64,000 nt of DNA from Pseudooceanicola nanhaiensis DSM 18065. Its GTDB lineage: Bacteria > Pseudomonadota > Alphaproteobacteria > Rhodobacterales > Rhodobacteraceae. The position numbers and the translations under genes are program-made. The DNA lies in the NCBI RefSeq assembly GCF_000688295.1, contig NZ_JHZF01000013.1:558001-622000 (forward strand), in the 5' to 3' direction. The notes beneath the pieces are model-generated. The model worked only from the letters and a program-made list of their open reading frames with translations. It was not told the origin of the DNA and did not search any database. This document shows, in pieces, positions 43,076-51,665 of the stretch. Positions within the stretch are counted from its first letter, which is position 1, and every line of letters begins with the position of its first letter.

Positions 43076-44251
43076 TCACAGCCCGACGATCCGGTCCTGC
43101 AGCGCGTGCCTTGCGATCAGCATCCGGTGCACCTCGCTCGGGCCTTCGTAGATGCGCTGCACCCGGATCTGGTTCGCCATCATCTGCAGCGGCAATTCCT
43201 TGGTCATGCCCATGGCGCCGTAGGCCTGCATCGCCTTGTCGAGCGTGTCCCACGCCAGTTCGGTGCCCTTCAGCTTGACCATGGAGCACTCGGTCCGGGC
43301 CTGCGCGCCGCCGTCGATCTTGGCGGCGGTGTTGTAGACCATCAGCCGGAGCGCGTGCAGCTCCATCTCGGCGTCGGCGATCCACCACTGGATCGCCTGC
43401 CGGTTCGCCAGGAGGTCGCCGAAGGTCTTGCGCTCCTTCACCCAGGCCTTCATCTCGTCCAGCGCGCGGCGGGTGGTGCCGATGCAGCGGGCGGCCATCT
43501 CGACCCGCCGCCGCGAGAGCCGCAGCTGCATCGGGCCGAAGCCGTTGCCAAGCTCGCCCAGCAGGGCGGAGCCGGGGAGTCTCAGGTCGTCGATGGCGAT
43601 CTCGTAGGTCACGCGGCCGCCGATCATCGGGATCTTGCGGGCCACCTCGTAGCCGGGCGTGTCCCGGTCGACGAGGAAGGCCGAGATGCCGCCGCGGGCG
43701 CCCTTGCCGGGATCGGTCACCGCCATGAGGATGGTGAAATCCGCCTCGGGCGCGCGGCTGATCCAGATCTTGCGTCCGTTGATGCGCCAGCCGTTCCCGT
43801 CGGGCTCGGCCCGGGTGATCATCGCGGCCGGATCGCCGCCGCCGTTCGGCTCCGAGATCGCGATGGCGCTGATCTTGTCGCCCCGCGCATAGGGTTCGAG
43901 GTACTTCGCCCTCTGCTCCTCGTTGCAGGTCTGCAGCAGCATGTGCAGGTTCGGGCTGTCGGGCGGGAAGTAATAGTCGATGCAGGTGCGGCCCAGCTCC
44001 TCGAAGACGCCGACCATGGTCACCGTGTCGAGGTTCGAGCCGCCGAATTCCTCGGGCGATTCCAGCGCATAGAGCCCGAGCTCCCTGGCCCGCGCGTCGA
44101 TGCGTTCGCGGTCGGCGGCCGGGATCGCCTTGTCCTCGCCCTCGGCTTCGCGGGCCAGCACGGCGGGCTCCAGCGGGATCAGGTTGTCGCGCACGAAGCG
44201 GGCGACGAGGTCGCGCAGCATCTGCTGTTCTTCGCTCAGGGTGAAATCCAT
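43076..44251 (-). CDS. Acyl-CoA dehydrogenase
   Basis: This 391-residue flavoenzyme oxidises an acyl-CoA at the alpha-beta bond. The three domains are visible: N-terminal helices (MDFTLSEEQQMLRDLVARFVRDNL), the middle beta domain with AIAISEPNGGGDPAAMITRAE and INGRKIWISRAPEADF, and the C-terminal helical domain with MQAYGAMGMTKELPLQ and the catalytic-base region IYEGPSEVHRM (Glu369). The chain length of its substrate is not clear; features such as RxIYEGPSEVHRM recall the ACAD10/11 and carnitine-related groups. I chose ATG 44251; the frame above is not coding. Confidence 0.93.
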   Translation of the reverse strand: MDFTLSEEQQMLRDLVARFVRDNLIPLEPAVLAREAEGEDKAIPAADRERIDARARELGLYALESPEEFGGSNLDTVTMVGVFEELGRTCIDYYFPPDSPNLHMLLQTCNEEQRAKYLEPYARGDKISAIAISEPNGGGDPAAMITRAEPDGNGWRINGRKIWISRAPEADFTILMAVTDPGKGARGGISAFLVDRDTPGYEVARKIPMIGGRVTYEIAIDDLRLPGSALLGELGNGFGPMQLRLSRRRVEMAARCIGTTRRALDEMKAWVKERKTFGDLLANRQAIQWWIADAEMELHALRLMVYNTAAKIDGGAQARTECSMVKLKGTELAWDTLDKAMQAYGAMGMTKELPLQMMANQIRVQRIYEGPSEVHRMLIARHALQDRIVGL

Positions 44252-44324
44252 CGGGGCCTCCTTGTCGCGCGCAGTGAACGCCGCGGGCGGGCGGCTGTCA
44301 CGCCCATTCCCCCGCCGGACACAC

Positions 44325-45983
44325 TCATGCAAACCGGCCTTGGCAGAACCAGCCCGAGGACATCGTCCCCCCGTGGGCGTAGTAGAGCCAGAGCCGTTCG
44401 CCCCCCTCGACCGTCACCCGCCAGTAATCCCGCACGCCCGAGCGCCACTCCGGATCGTCGAGCCACCATTCCGGCGCGATCCGCTCCGGTCCCCTTGCCG
44501 AAAGCGGGCGGAGGGTGCGGCCGCGCCAGCGGAAGGTCTCGGGGCGATGCGGCGTGTCGGGGGCCTGCACCGGCTCGGGCCGCCAGAGCAGGAGCGGACG
44601 CCGGAGCGGCAGGAGCGGCCAGTCTCCCGCGGGTTCGGACCAGGCGGCGGCAAGCGTGATGGCGCCCTTCTCGGGGATGTGGGACGAGGCCGGGTGCAGC
44701 CGCGTCACCGCCTCCATCCCGACACGGCCGCCGATCCGGGCGATCAGGTCGTCGAGCGCGTAATCGCCCTTGAGCCGCTCTGTCACCGCCTCTCCGGCGG
44801 CCAGGTGGCCGCGGGTCTGGACCTTGTGCACCGGCTCCGCCTGCACCGCCTCGAGCCGCAGCATGTCGATGCCGAAACCGGCGTCGATCTCGGGCACCTT
44901 CATGGCGAGCAGGGGGCGCACCCGCTCGGGGTCGTGGCTCGGCCGGGCGAGCCCCGCGGTGATCCACTGCATCGAGCCATCGGTGCGATAGACCTGCAGC
45001 CGGGCGGTGCGGATGCCCATCCCCTTGGCTTCGAGCGTGGTGCAGAGCCGGTCGAGCAGGCGGTCGAGCCCGGCGAGGATGTCGCTTTCCAGCCCGATCG
45101 GCTCGGGCAGGGTCATCCGCACGGCGTCGGGCCGGTCGGCCTTTGCGGGCGAGACGGGTTCCGGCACATGGCCGAGGGCCTGATCGATGCGGAGCGGGAG
45201 CTGCCGACCGAAGCGCCGGGCAAGCGGGGCGCGGGGCTGGTTCAGCAGGTCCTCCACCCGCCGCAACCCGAGGCGGGCGAGCTGTTCGAGGGTCTGGGGA
45301 TCGAGCCGAAGCGCCGCCACCGGCAGCGGCGCGATCGCGCTGCGGGTCTGGCCCGGCGCGGCGATCCGGGCGGTCGGCGCGGGTTCGGAGGCGCGGGCGG
45401 GACCGGGGCCGCCCTTGACCCAGTGGCGCCGCGCGGCGCGCGACCGGGTCGAGGGCGCCTCGGCATCCACCGCGTCGCCGGTGCGGTGGTGCTCCGCCGC
45501 GCGGCCGGCGTAGCGCGCAAGCGCCCATGCGGCGCCGGGCGTGTCGGCGATCCCCGCCAGGTGCGTCAGGCCGAGGCGGGCGCAATCGGTGGCGAGGTGT
45601 TCCAGCAGCGGCGCCTCGCCGCCGAAGAGATGGGCGCAGCCCGAGATGTCGATCAGAAGGGATTCGGGCGCCACCTCGGCGACCCAGGGGGAATATTTCC
45701 CGGCCCAGCGTCGGAGGACCGTCAGGAAGGCGGCCTCGCGCTGCGGATTCCTGAGCCGGGTGATCAGCTCGGGGCACATCGCATGGGCATCCCTGAGCGG
45801 CTGGCCGCGGCTGAGCCCCGCCGCCGAGGCCGCGGCGGAGAGCGAATGCAGGGTCTGGAGGTTGCCGCTCTCTTCCACCACGGCGAGGGGCTGGCCATGG
45901 TCGCCCCCCTGCGCACGCAGCATCCGCTCCGCGCCGAGGCGGGGGAACCAGACGGAGAGGATGCGTCGGGACGGGGCAGGCAT
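44325..45983 (-). CDS. imuB: ImuB, Y-family DNA polymerase-like mutasome protein
   Basis: This 552-residue protein is a catalytically altered Y-family polymerase that acts as an adaptor in damage-induced mutagenesis. RILSVWFPRLGAERML at the start, SLLIDISGCAHLFGGEAPLLEHL and DTPGAAWALARYA are ImuB landmarks; the C-terminal part (HPASSHIPEKGAITLAAAW, FRWRGRTLRPLSARGPERIAPEWW) is unique to this family. A LexA box (GTTC-N7-GTTC) lies 12 bases before the start. ImuA and DnaE2, normal partners, are not adjacent: the neighbours are an acyl-CoA dehydrogenase and a GDSL lipoprotein. Confidence 0.93.
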   Translation of the reverse strand: MPAPSRRILSVWFPRLGAERMLRAQGGDHGQPLAVVEESGNLQTLHSLSAAASAAGLSRGQPLRDAHAMCPELITRLRNPQREAAFLTVLRRWAGKYSPWVAEVAPESLLIDISGCAHLFGGEAPLLEHLATDCARLGLTHLAGIADTPGAAWALARYAGRAAEHHRTGDAVDAEAPSTRSRAARRHWVKGGPGPARASEPAPTARIAAPGQTRSAIAPLPVAALRLDPQTLEQLARLGLRRVEDLLNQPRAPLARRFGRQLPLRIDQALGHVPEPVSPAKADRPDAVRMTLPEPIGLESDILAGLDRLLDRLCTTLEAKGMGIRTARLQVYRTDGSMQWITAGLARPSHDPERVRPLLAMKVPEIDAGFGIDMLRLEAVQAEPVHKVQTRGHLAAGEAVTERLKGDYALDDLIARIGGRVGMEAVTRLHPASSHIPEKGAITLAAAWSEPAGDWPLLPLRRPLLLWRPEPVQAPDTPHRPETFRWRGRTLRPLSARGPERIAPEWWLDDPEWRSGVRDYWRVTVEGGERLWLYYAHGGTMSSGWFCQGRFA

Positions 45984-45994
45984 GGGATTCGGAA

Positions 45995-46009
45995 GTTCGC
46001 TGTTTGTTC
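45995..46009. promoter_or_regulatory. LexA (SOS) box upstream of imuB
   Basis: The sequence gttcgctgtttgttc is an exact GTTC-N7-GTTC direct repeat, the LexA recognition form of alphaproteobacteria. It lies 12-26 bases before the imuB start, so DNA damage should induce imuB. The divergent GDSL lipoprotein gene starts about 100 bases away and may or may not share the control. Confidence 0.8.
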
Positions 46010-46058
46010 CGTTTTACCGGAAGGGTGGGCGGCGAGTCGAGTCCGCGCCGAGGCCCAG

Positions 46059-46088
46059 GGCGATTGATCCCGGGGCGATTGATCCCGG
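46059..46088. repeat. 15-bp perfect tandem repeat
   Basis: The unit ggcgattgatcccgg occurs twice in direct succession (46059-46073 and 46074-46088), 25 bases before the GDSL lipoprotein start. It may be a recent duplication, or paired binding sites in the leader. Confidence 0.75.
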
Positions 46089-46113
46089 GGCAGGGCGCGT
46101 TACGTCGCCCGGG

Positions 46114-46770
46114 ATGAGAGCCCTGATCGTCCTGAGCCTGATCCTGACCACCGGACTGCTGGCGGCCTGCGCCCGCGGCGTGCCCGGCGACGCGCGCGTC
46201 GTCGTGGCGGGGGATTCCGTGATGGCCTGGAACCGGGGGCAGGGCGGCTCGGTCGCGGACGGGCTGCGCGCCCGGCTGGGCGAGCCGGTCGGCGACGTCT
46301 CCTTCCCGGGAGCGCAGGTCGCGGGCGGCGGCGGCCCGTTGAACATTCCCCGCCAGCTTGACGGCGTGGCCACGCAATGGGTGGTGGTCAACGGCGGCGC
46401 GAACGACCTCGGCCGGAACTGCAACTGTTCCGACTGCGGGGCGGTGCTGGACCGGCTGATCTCGGACGACGGGGCGCGCGGGGCCATCCCGGCGCTGGTG
46501 ACGGAGCTGCGCGGGCGCGGCGCGCGGGTGATCTGGGCGGATTACTACACCTCGCCGCGCTTCGCGGGCACGACCTGCGAGCGTCCCTACCGCGTGCTCG
46601 AGACGCGGCTGCGCCGGATGGCGGCGGCGGATCCGGGGGTCACGCTGGTGGACATGGACGATGTCTTCCGGCCGGACGACCTGACGCTCTTCGCGGCGGA
46701 CCGCACCCATCCGTCGGTGAAGGGCTCGCAGCGGATCGCGGACCTCGTGGCGGCGCAGATCGGGCGCTGA
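46114..46770 (+). CDS. SGNH/GDSL-type hydrolase lipoprotein
   Basis: This 218-residue protein has a lipoprotein signal with lipobox LLAAC (Cys19), then an SGNH hydrolase fold: catalytic Ser35 in VVAGDSVMAWN, the block III GGANDLG and the C-terminal DRTHPS with the catalytic Asp and His. It probably cleaves an ester on an envelope lipid or polysaccharide, in the periplasm and anchored to a membrane. Four cysteines (CNCSDC, TTCERP) near the middle may form disulfides. It is divergent from imuB and convergent with the glycosidase-like gene. Confidence 0.87.
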   Translation: MRALIVLSLILTTGLLAACARGVPGDARVVVAGDSVMAWNRGQGGSVADGLRARLGEPVGDVSFPGAQVAGGGGPLNIPRQLDGVATQWVVVNGGANDLGRNCNCSDCGAVLDRLISDDGARGAIPALVTELRGRGARVIWADYYTSPRFAGTTCERPYRVLETRLRRMAAADPGVTLVDMDDVFRPDDLTLFAADRTHPSVKGSQRIADLVAAQIGR

Positions 46771-46782
46771 GGCGCCCGGCCC

Positions 46783-47532
46783 TCACTCCGCCGGCGCGAC
46801 CACCCCGACGACGGGTCCCATCCGGCGGCCGCCGTCGCTGCGCCCGATCGAGGGCGCGTGCAGGCGCGAGATGTTGCCGTCGAAATAGAGCGCCTGCGGC
46901 AGGCCGAGCGCGTCGCGGAAGAACGATCCGAATTCGTGGAAGGTGACCGCGTTGCGCGAGATCACGAAGACCACGCGCTGCCCGTCGGAACTGGTGCCGA
47001 CCCCGTTGCGCAGGTAGCGCCAGGTGCTGTCGGGCAGGAAGCGGGGATGCAGCTCTCCGTCGATGACCAGCATCGGGCCCGACTGGGTGGCGAAGCGGCA
47101 CTGACCTTCCAGCGTCTTCTGGTACTTCAGCGTCTCGACCACGTCGGCCCGGCCGTCGCGGATGCAGAACACGCCGTTGGGCAGCATCCCGAAATTGCCG
47201 GGCCCCGCGTTCGGGACCACCCGCATGACCTCTTCGCCGTTCTCGACGTAATGGCCGACCGGCGCGCGGTCCTCGTGGTACATCCCGGCGTTCATCCCGA
47301 AGGCGAGGCGCTTGCCCTCGCCCAGCGACTGGTCGACCGCATCGAACTGGCCGTAGGGTTCGCCCTTGTCGTCATAGAGGAAGAGCCGGATGTCCTCGGT
47401 CGCGGGCGCGACCTCGCAGACCACGTAGGTGTTGCCCTTGTAGTCCTGCTCGGTGCACTGGGTGGCCCAGGCCGGAGCGGCGACGGCGCCGAACCCGAGG
47501 GCCAGCGCGAGTTTCAGACCCAGGCGGATCAC
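46783..47532 (-). CDS. Phosphodiester glycosidase-like (NAGPA/DUF2233) periplasmic protein
   Basis: This 249-residue protein has a signal peptide (about 1-24, ending APAWA) and the NAGPA fold: AFGMNAGMYHEDRAPVGHYVENGE, GNFGMLPNGVFCI, QSGPMLVIDGELHP and a C-terminal LYFDGNISRLHAPS. Members of this family cleave sugar-phosphodiester or related bonds in the envelope; the substrate here is unknown. Its ATG overlaps the rbfA TGA (ATGA), an unexpected pairing of an envelope enzyme with a ribosome factor. Confidence 0.85.
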   Translation of the reverse strand: MIRLGLKLALALGFGAVAAPAWATQCTEQDYKGNTYVVCEVAPATEDIRLFLYDDKGEPYGQFDAVDQSLGEGKRLAFGMNAGMYHEDRAPVGHYVENGEEVMRVVPNAGPGNFGMLPNGVFCIRDGRADVVETLKYQKTLEGQCRFATQSGPMLVIDGELHPRFLPDSTWRYLRNGVGTSSDGQRVVFVISRNAVTFHEFGSFFRDALGLPQALYFDGNISRLHAPSIGRSDGGRRMGPVVGVVAPAE

Positions 47533-47954
47533 GTGTCGTCACCCTCGTCGTCGGTGGCGGGCGCCTCGACGTCGCGGCGGACCTGCTCCTGGCTGAACAG
47601 GCGCCGGGTCTCGTCCATCCGGTCGAAGGTGTCGTCGATCCGGAACCGCAGGTCGGGGGTGAAGCGCAGCTCGGTCTTGCGGCCGAGCAGGCGGCGCAGT
47701 TCGCCCTTGTTCTTCGCCAGCAGCGCGATCGCCTCGTCCTGATGCTGCCCGCCGAGGGGCAGGACATAGGCGGTGGCGATCTTCATGTCGGGGGTCACGC
47801 GGACCTCGCCCACGGTGATCGACAGGCGGTTCAGGTCGGGATCGTGGATCTCGCCCTGCATCAGGGCTTCGGACAGGGTCCGGCGGATCAGTTCGCCGAC
47901 GCGAAGCTGGCGTTGCGACGGGCCGCGGCCCCCTGTGGCGGATGCATTGCTCAT
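47529..47954 (-). CDS. rbfA: Ribosome-binding factor A
   Basis: This 141-residue KH-like protein helps mature the 30S subunit at low temperature. Landmarks are RVGELIRRTLSEALMQGEIHDP, ITVGEVRVTPDMKIATAYVLPLGG and LRFTPDLRFRIDDTFDRMDE. The C-terminal tail is acidic (ATDDEGDDT). Start at 47954 gives the usual N terminus. It is divergent from dapB and coupled to the downstream glycosidase-like gene. Confidence 0.94.
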   Translation of the reverse strand: MSNASATGGRGPSQRQLRVGELIRRTLSEALMQGEIHDPDLNRLSITVGEVRVTPDMKIATAYVLPLGGQHQDEAIALLAKNKGELRRLLGRKTELRFTPDLRFRIDDTFDRMDETRRLFSQEQVRRDVEAPATDDEGDDT

Positions 47955-48081
47955 GTCTCCGCATCTACGCGCTCGCGCGGGCTTTGCCAAGGAGCGGCGC
48001 AGGCGGTAAGCAGGCCTCCGGGGCGAAACCGGATCAAAAACGCCTGATCCGCCGTGACCCGCCGAACATGAGGGACCTGTG

Positions 48082-48888
48082 ATGAGCGAATTGCCGAACA
48101 TTGTCGTGACCGGCGCCTCCGGCCGGATGGGCCAGATGCTGATCCGCACCGTCGAGGCCTCGGGCAAGGCCCGCGTCTCGGCCGCGGTGGAGCGGTCCGG
48201 CCACGCCTGGGTCGGCCAGGACCTGGGCGAGGTCATGGGCGTTGCGAAGGGCGTGGTGGTGACCGACGACCCGCTGGAGGCCTTCGCCACCGCGCAGGCG
48301 GTGCTGGACTTCACCGCCCCCGCAGCGACGGTGGAATTCGCGGCGCTGGCGGCGCAGGCCCGGCTCGTGCACGTGATCGGGACCACGGGGATGGAGGCCG
48401 AGCATCTGGCGAGGCTGGAGCCCGCGGCGCGGCACGCGGTCATCGTGCGGGCGGGCAACATGAGCCTTGGCGTGAACCTGCTGGTCGAGCTGACGCGCAA
48501 GGTCGCGCAGGCGCTCGACGCCGACTGGGACGTCGAGGTGATCGAGGCGCATCACCGGCACAAGGTCGACGCCCCCTCGGGCACCGCGCTGATGCTGGGC
48601 GAGGCCGCGGCCGAGGGGCGCGGCGTGTCGCTGGCCGAGGTGTCGGATCGCGGACGGGACGGCATCACCGGCGCGCGGGACCGCGGGCACATCGGCTTCT
48701 CGGCGATCCGCGGCGGGGACATCGTGGGCGAGCACGACGTGCTTTTCGCGGGCGAGGGCGAGCGGGTGATCCTGCGCCATGTCGCCACCGACCGCGCGAT
48801 CTTTGCCCGCGGCGCGCTGAAGGCGGCGCTCTGGGGGCAGGGCAAGGCGCCGGGGGAATATTCCATGGCGGATGTGCTGGGCTTCTGA
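48082..48888 (+). CDS. dapB: 4-Hydroxy-tetrahydrodipicolinate reductase
   Basis: This 268-residue enzyme uses NAD(P)H in lysine and diaminopimelate synthesis. The nucleotide-binding loop [12 protein letters not shown] is at 9-20, [17 protein letters not shown] and VIGTTGM are typical, and the catalytic motif [16 protein letters not shown] contains the active His and Lys. A GTG codon at 48079 directly precedes the ATG at 48082; the ATG is preferred. It is divergent from rbfA. Length is standard. Confidence 0.96.
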   Translation: MSELPNIVVTGASGRMGQMLIRTVEASGKARVSAAVERSGHAWVGQDLGEVMGVAKGVVVTDDPLEAFATAQAVLDFTAPAATVEFAALAAQARLVHVIGTTGMEAEHLARLEPAARHAVIVRAGNMSLGVNLLVELTRKVAQALDADWDVEVIEAHHRHKVDAPSGTALMLGEAAAEGRGVSLAEVSDRGRDGITGARDRGHIGFSAIRGGDIVGEHDVLFAGEGERVILRHVATDRAIFARGALKAALWGQGKAPGEYSMADVLGF

Positions 48889-48944
48889 GTGATCCGGTTC
48901 CGCCCGTCCCGCGTAATGCGGAACACCGGAACAGGAGACCAGCC

Positions 48945-49298
48945 ATGCGCCCGATCCTCGCCGCGCTCGCCATGCTCATCGCCACGCCCGTCCTCGCGCA
49001 GGGCGCCAGACCGATCACGGACCGGTCGGAATTCGTGCAGCTCGTCCAGGGCCGGAACCTCACCCGGCTGGGCATCTCGCTGAACGTGACCGGCGACGGC
49101 CGGATCACCGGCTCCGCCATGGGGCGGGATGTCTCGGGGACGTGGGAATGGAACGGCGGCTATTTCTGCCGGGTCCTGAAATGGGGCGGCAAGGTGATCG
49201 ACAGCTACAATTGCCAGGCGGTCCAGCTCGAGGGTGCCGCGCTGCGGTTCACCTCGGACAAGGGGGCGGGCGATACCGCGAAGCTGCGGCTGCAGTGA
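48945..49298 (+). CDS. Small periplasmic protein of unknown function
   Basis: This 117-residue protein has a signal peptide (about 1-19, ending VLAQG) and a mature beta-rich part: RITGSAMGRDVSGTWEWNGGYFCRVLKWGGKVIDSYNCQAVQ, with two cysteines that could form a disulfide. I do not recognise a named family. GGAG lies 8 bases before the ATG. It is 56 bases downstream of dapB and may be cotranscribed. In related genomes such proteins sit next to dapB and may have inherited its name by mistake. Confidence 0.75.
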   Translation: MRPILAALAMLIATPVLAQGARPITDRSEFVQLVQGRNLTRLGISLNVTGDGRITGSAMGRDVSGTWEWNGGYFCRVLKWGGKVIDSYNCQAVQLEGAALRFTSDKGAGDTAKLRLQ

Positions 49299-49382
49299 TC
49301 CGATGCTCCGGCGCGGGGGACCGGCCGGGCGCATTGGCCAGGTGCGGAGAGCCTCGGCATCGGTGGGTCGGAGGCGGCCGCC

Positions 49383-49568
49383 TCAGAAGTCGACCGCGAG
49401 CCCCTTCTTCTCCCAATCGCCGTAGCGCACGGGCTCGGGGCCGTCGCGGCCGCCGAGCTCCTTCGGCAGCCTGAACTCGCCGGCCTTGCGACGACGTTCC
49501 TCGGCCTCGGCCAGCGCCCGCTGGGCGGCGGGGGGCAGATCGGGGCGGTCTTGCGCGGTATCGTTCAT
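49383..49568 (-). CDS. DUF1674 protein (SDHAF4-like)
   Basis: This 61-residue protein ends in the DUF1674 signature KELGGRDGPEPVRYGDWEKK, followed by GLAVDF, which is shared with mitochondrial succinate dehydrogenase assembly factor 4. By that relation it may help mature the flavoprotein of complex II, although succinate dehydrogenase genes are not in the window. It is divergent from rsmB by 66 bases and convergent with the small periplasmic protein gene. Confidence 0.88.
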   Translation of the reverse strand: MNDTAQDRPDLPPAAQRALAEAEERRRKAGEFRLPKELGGRDGPEPVRYGDWEKKGLAVDF

Positions 49569-49634
49569 CTCGGCTTCCTTCCGGGTCACGAGGTTGATAT
49601 ACGCCGCGCCCTGCGCTGTGCAAGGAGTCGCCCT

Positions 49635-51554
49635 ATGGCCAAAGACCCGAAATCCCCGACCTCCGGCCCCCGCGAGGGCGACGGAGAGCGCCGGTCCGGC
49701 GGCCGTGGAGGCCCCGCAGGCAAGGGCCCCCGGCGCGATGGCGACCGGCCCGCGGGCAAGGGCCCGCGGCGCGAAGGGGGTGACAAGCCCTACGGCAAGG
49801 GCCCGCGGCGGGAAGGCGGATCGGATCGGCCGTCCTACGCCAAGGGTCCCCGGCGCGACGGCGACCGGCCCGCGGGCAAGGGCCCGCGGCGCGAGGCGGG
49901 CGACAAGCCCTACGGCAAGGGCCCGCGGCGGGAAGGCGGGTCGGATCGGCCGTCCTACGCCAAGGGTCCCCGGCGCGAGGGCGACCGGCCCGAGGGCAAG
50001 GGCCCGCGGCGCGAGGCGGGCGACAAGCCCTACGGCAAGGGCCCGCGGCGGGAAGGTGGATCGGATCGGCCGCCCTACGCCAAGGGTCCCCGGCGCGATG
50101 GCGACCGGCCCGAGGGCAAGGGCCCGCGGCGCGAGGCGGGCGTCAGGCCCCACGGCAAGGGGCCGCGCGGCGACGGGGCGGGCAGGCCGCAGGGCCGGGG
50201 CGGCAAGCGTCCGGCGGACCGTCAGGATTCCGATCACCGCGACGGACCCCGACGGTCGGACGGGCCGCGCTCGGACCGGCAGCCTCTGCCGCAGACGGCG
50301 CGGGGCGGCGCGGTGGCGCTGCTCGACGGCGTGATCGGGCGCGAGAAGCTCCTGTCCGAACTCACCGGCCCCGGCGGGCCGCTCGACCGGCTCTCGCCCT
50401 CGGACAAGGCGCGGGCGCAGCGGCTCGCGACCGAGACCCTCCGCGGCCTCGAACGGGTCGACCGGCTGCTGCAGCGGCACATGACGAAATACCCGCCGCT
50501 CACCACCCGCAACATCCTGCGGCTCGGCACGTGGGAGCTCTGCACCGGCGGCGCGGCGCATGGCGTGGTGAACGATTGCGTCGACCTCGCCGCGAAGGTG
50601 CCCAACAGCGAGGCGCTGAAGGGCCTCGTCAACGCCGTGCTGCGCAAGATCGCCGATACCGGCCCCGCCGCATGGGAGACGCTGCGCGTGCCGCGCCTGC
50701 CGAAATGGCTGCGCGAGCCGCTGGCCGAGGCCTGGGGCAACCCGGCCGTCACCGCGATGGAAGAGGTGCATTTCCTTGCCCCGCCGCTCGACCTCACCCC
50801 GCGCGAGCCCGCGCAGGCCGAGGTGCTGGCGGGCGAGATGGGGGCCGAGTTGCTGCCGACCGGATCGCTCCGGCTGACCGAGTCGGTGCAGGTCTCGGCC
50901 CTTCCGGGGTTCGAACAGGGCGCCTGGTGGGTGCAGGACGCCGCCGCGGCGCTGCCCGCGAAGCTGCTCGCGCCGCAGAAGGGCGAGAAAGTGCTCGACC
51001 TCTGCGCCGCGCCGGGCGGCAAGACGCTGCAGCTGGCGGCGGCCGGGGCGGATGTGACGGCGCTCGACATCTCGCAGCGGCGGATGGCCCGGGTGAAGGA
51101 GAACCTCGAACGGACGGGCCTGACCGCCACCTGCCTCACCGGCGACGCGCTGGACCATGCGGGCGGGCCCTATGACGCGATCCTGCTGGACGCGCCCTGT
51201 TCGGCCACCGGCACGATCCGCCGGCACCCGGATCTGCCGGTCGCCAAGGACGGCAGCGAATTCGGTGCGCTGATCGAGCTGCAGGCGCAGATGATCGACC
51301 ACGCGCTGACCCTGCTGGCGCCGGGCGGCCGGCTGGTGTTCTGCACCTGCTCGCTGCTGCCCGACGAGGGCGAGGTGCAGGTCGAGGAGGCGCTGGAGCG
51401 TCACCCGGGCCTGCGCATCGACACCGAGGCGCGCGCCCTGCCGGGCATCCCCGAGGCGTGGTTCAGCGAAGAGGGCGGCCTGCGGATCCGCCCCGACCAC
51501 TGGGCCGGGCAGGGCGGGATCGACGGCTTCTACATCGCCGTCCTGCGGCAGTGA
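49635..51554 (+). CDS. rsmB: 16S rRNA m5C methyltransferase RsmB with repetitive N-terminal extension
   Basis: This 639-residue protein has about 200 extra N-terminal residues made of Lys/Arg/Gly/Pro-rich repeats (KGPRR motifs about every 13 residues, 40-residue higher-order unit). Residues from about 220 on form a normal RsmB: NusB-like helices (RTARGGAVALLDGVIGREKLL, TTRNILRLGTWEL) and a Rossmann methyltransferase with DLCAAPGGKTLQLAAAG, LLDAPCSATGTIRRHPD and the nucleophile in VFCTCSLLPDEGE. It methylates C967 of 16S rRNA. The basic, disordered extension probably binds RNA. It lies upstream of the heparinase-like gene and purH. Confidence 0.94.
   Translation: MAKDPKSPTSGPREGDGERRSGGRGGPAGKGPRRDGDRPAGKGPRREGGDKPYGKGPRREGGSDRPSYAKGPRRDGDRPAGKGPRREAGDKPYGKGPRREGGSDRPSYAKGPRREGDRPEGKGPRREAGDKPYGKGPRREGGSDRPPYAKGPRRDGDRPEGKGPRREAGVRPHGKGPRGDGAGRPQGRGGKRPADRQDSDHRDGPRRSDGPRSDRQPLPQTARGGAVALLDGVIGREKLLSELTGPGGPLDRLSPSDKARAQRLATETLRGLERVDRLLQRHMTKYPPLTTRNILRLGTWELCTGGAAHGVVNDCVDLAAKVPNSEALKGLVNAVLRKIADTGPAAWETLRVPRLPKWLREPLAEAWGNPAVTAMEEVHFLAPPLDLTPREPAQAEVLAGEMGAELLPTGSLRLTESVQVSALPGFEQGAWWVQDAAAALPAKLLAPQKGEKVLDLCAAPGGKTLQLAAAGADVTALDISQRRMARVKENLERTGLTATCLTGDALDHAGGPYDAILLDAPCSATGTIRRHPDLPVAKDGSEFGALIELQAQMIDHALTLLAPGGRLVFCTCSLLPDEGEVQVEEALERHPGLRIDTEARALPGIPEAWFSEEGGLRIRPDHWAGQGGIDGFYIAVLRQ
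49722..50168 (+). repeat. 120-bp tandem repeat in the rsmB 5' region
   Basis: The coding sequence for the RsmB extension has an exact 120-bp period: blocks starting at 49722, 49842, 49962 and 50082 (the last about 87 bases) are nearly identical. Each unit encodes 40 residues with three KGPRR motifs. Differences are single bases such as Ala/Glu swaps (RPAG, RPEG). Copy number is likely to change by slippage or recombination. Confidence 0.92.
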
Positions 51555-51561
51555 CGCCGCG

Positions 51562-51587
51562 CCCGGCGCGCCATCGGGGGCGCCGGG
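51562..51587 (+). terminator. Hairpin after rsmB
   Basis: An 8-bp perfect stem (51562-51569 with 51580-51587) with a 10-nt loop lies 8 bases after the rsmB stop. No clear T tract follows. It may reduce read-through into the heparinase-like gene. Confidence 0.4.
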
Positions 51588-51665
51588 CCATTCCCTCATG
51601 ACTTTCGACCCTTCGGGCGATAGACTCGGCGGAAAGACGCCAGCACGGCGCATGAGGCAGGTCGG

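Noticed and set aside
49722-50168. The 120-bp repeats as a CRISPR array
   Set aside because: The repeats are contiguous, without unique spacers, and stay in frame as part of rsmB; no cas genes are present.
49486-50334. A second open frame of 282 codons over the rsmB repeat region
   Set aside because: It is an alternative frame kept open only by the 120-bp periodicity; its product is a simple Ala/Arg/Gly repeat and it overlaps rsmB and the DUF1674 gene.
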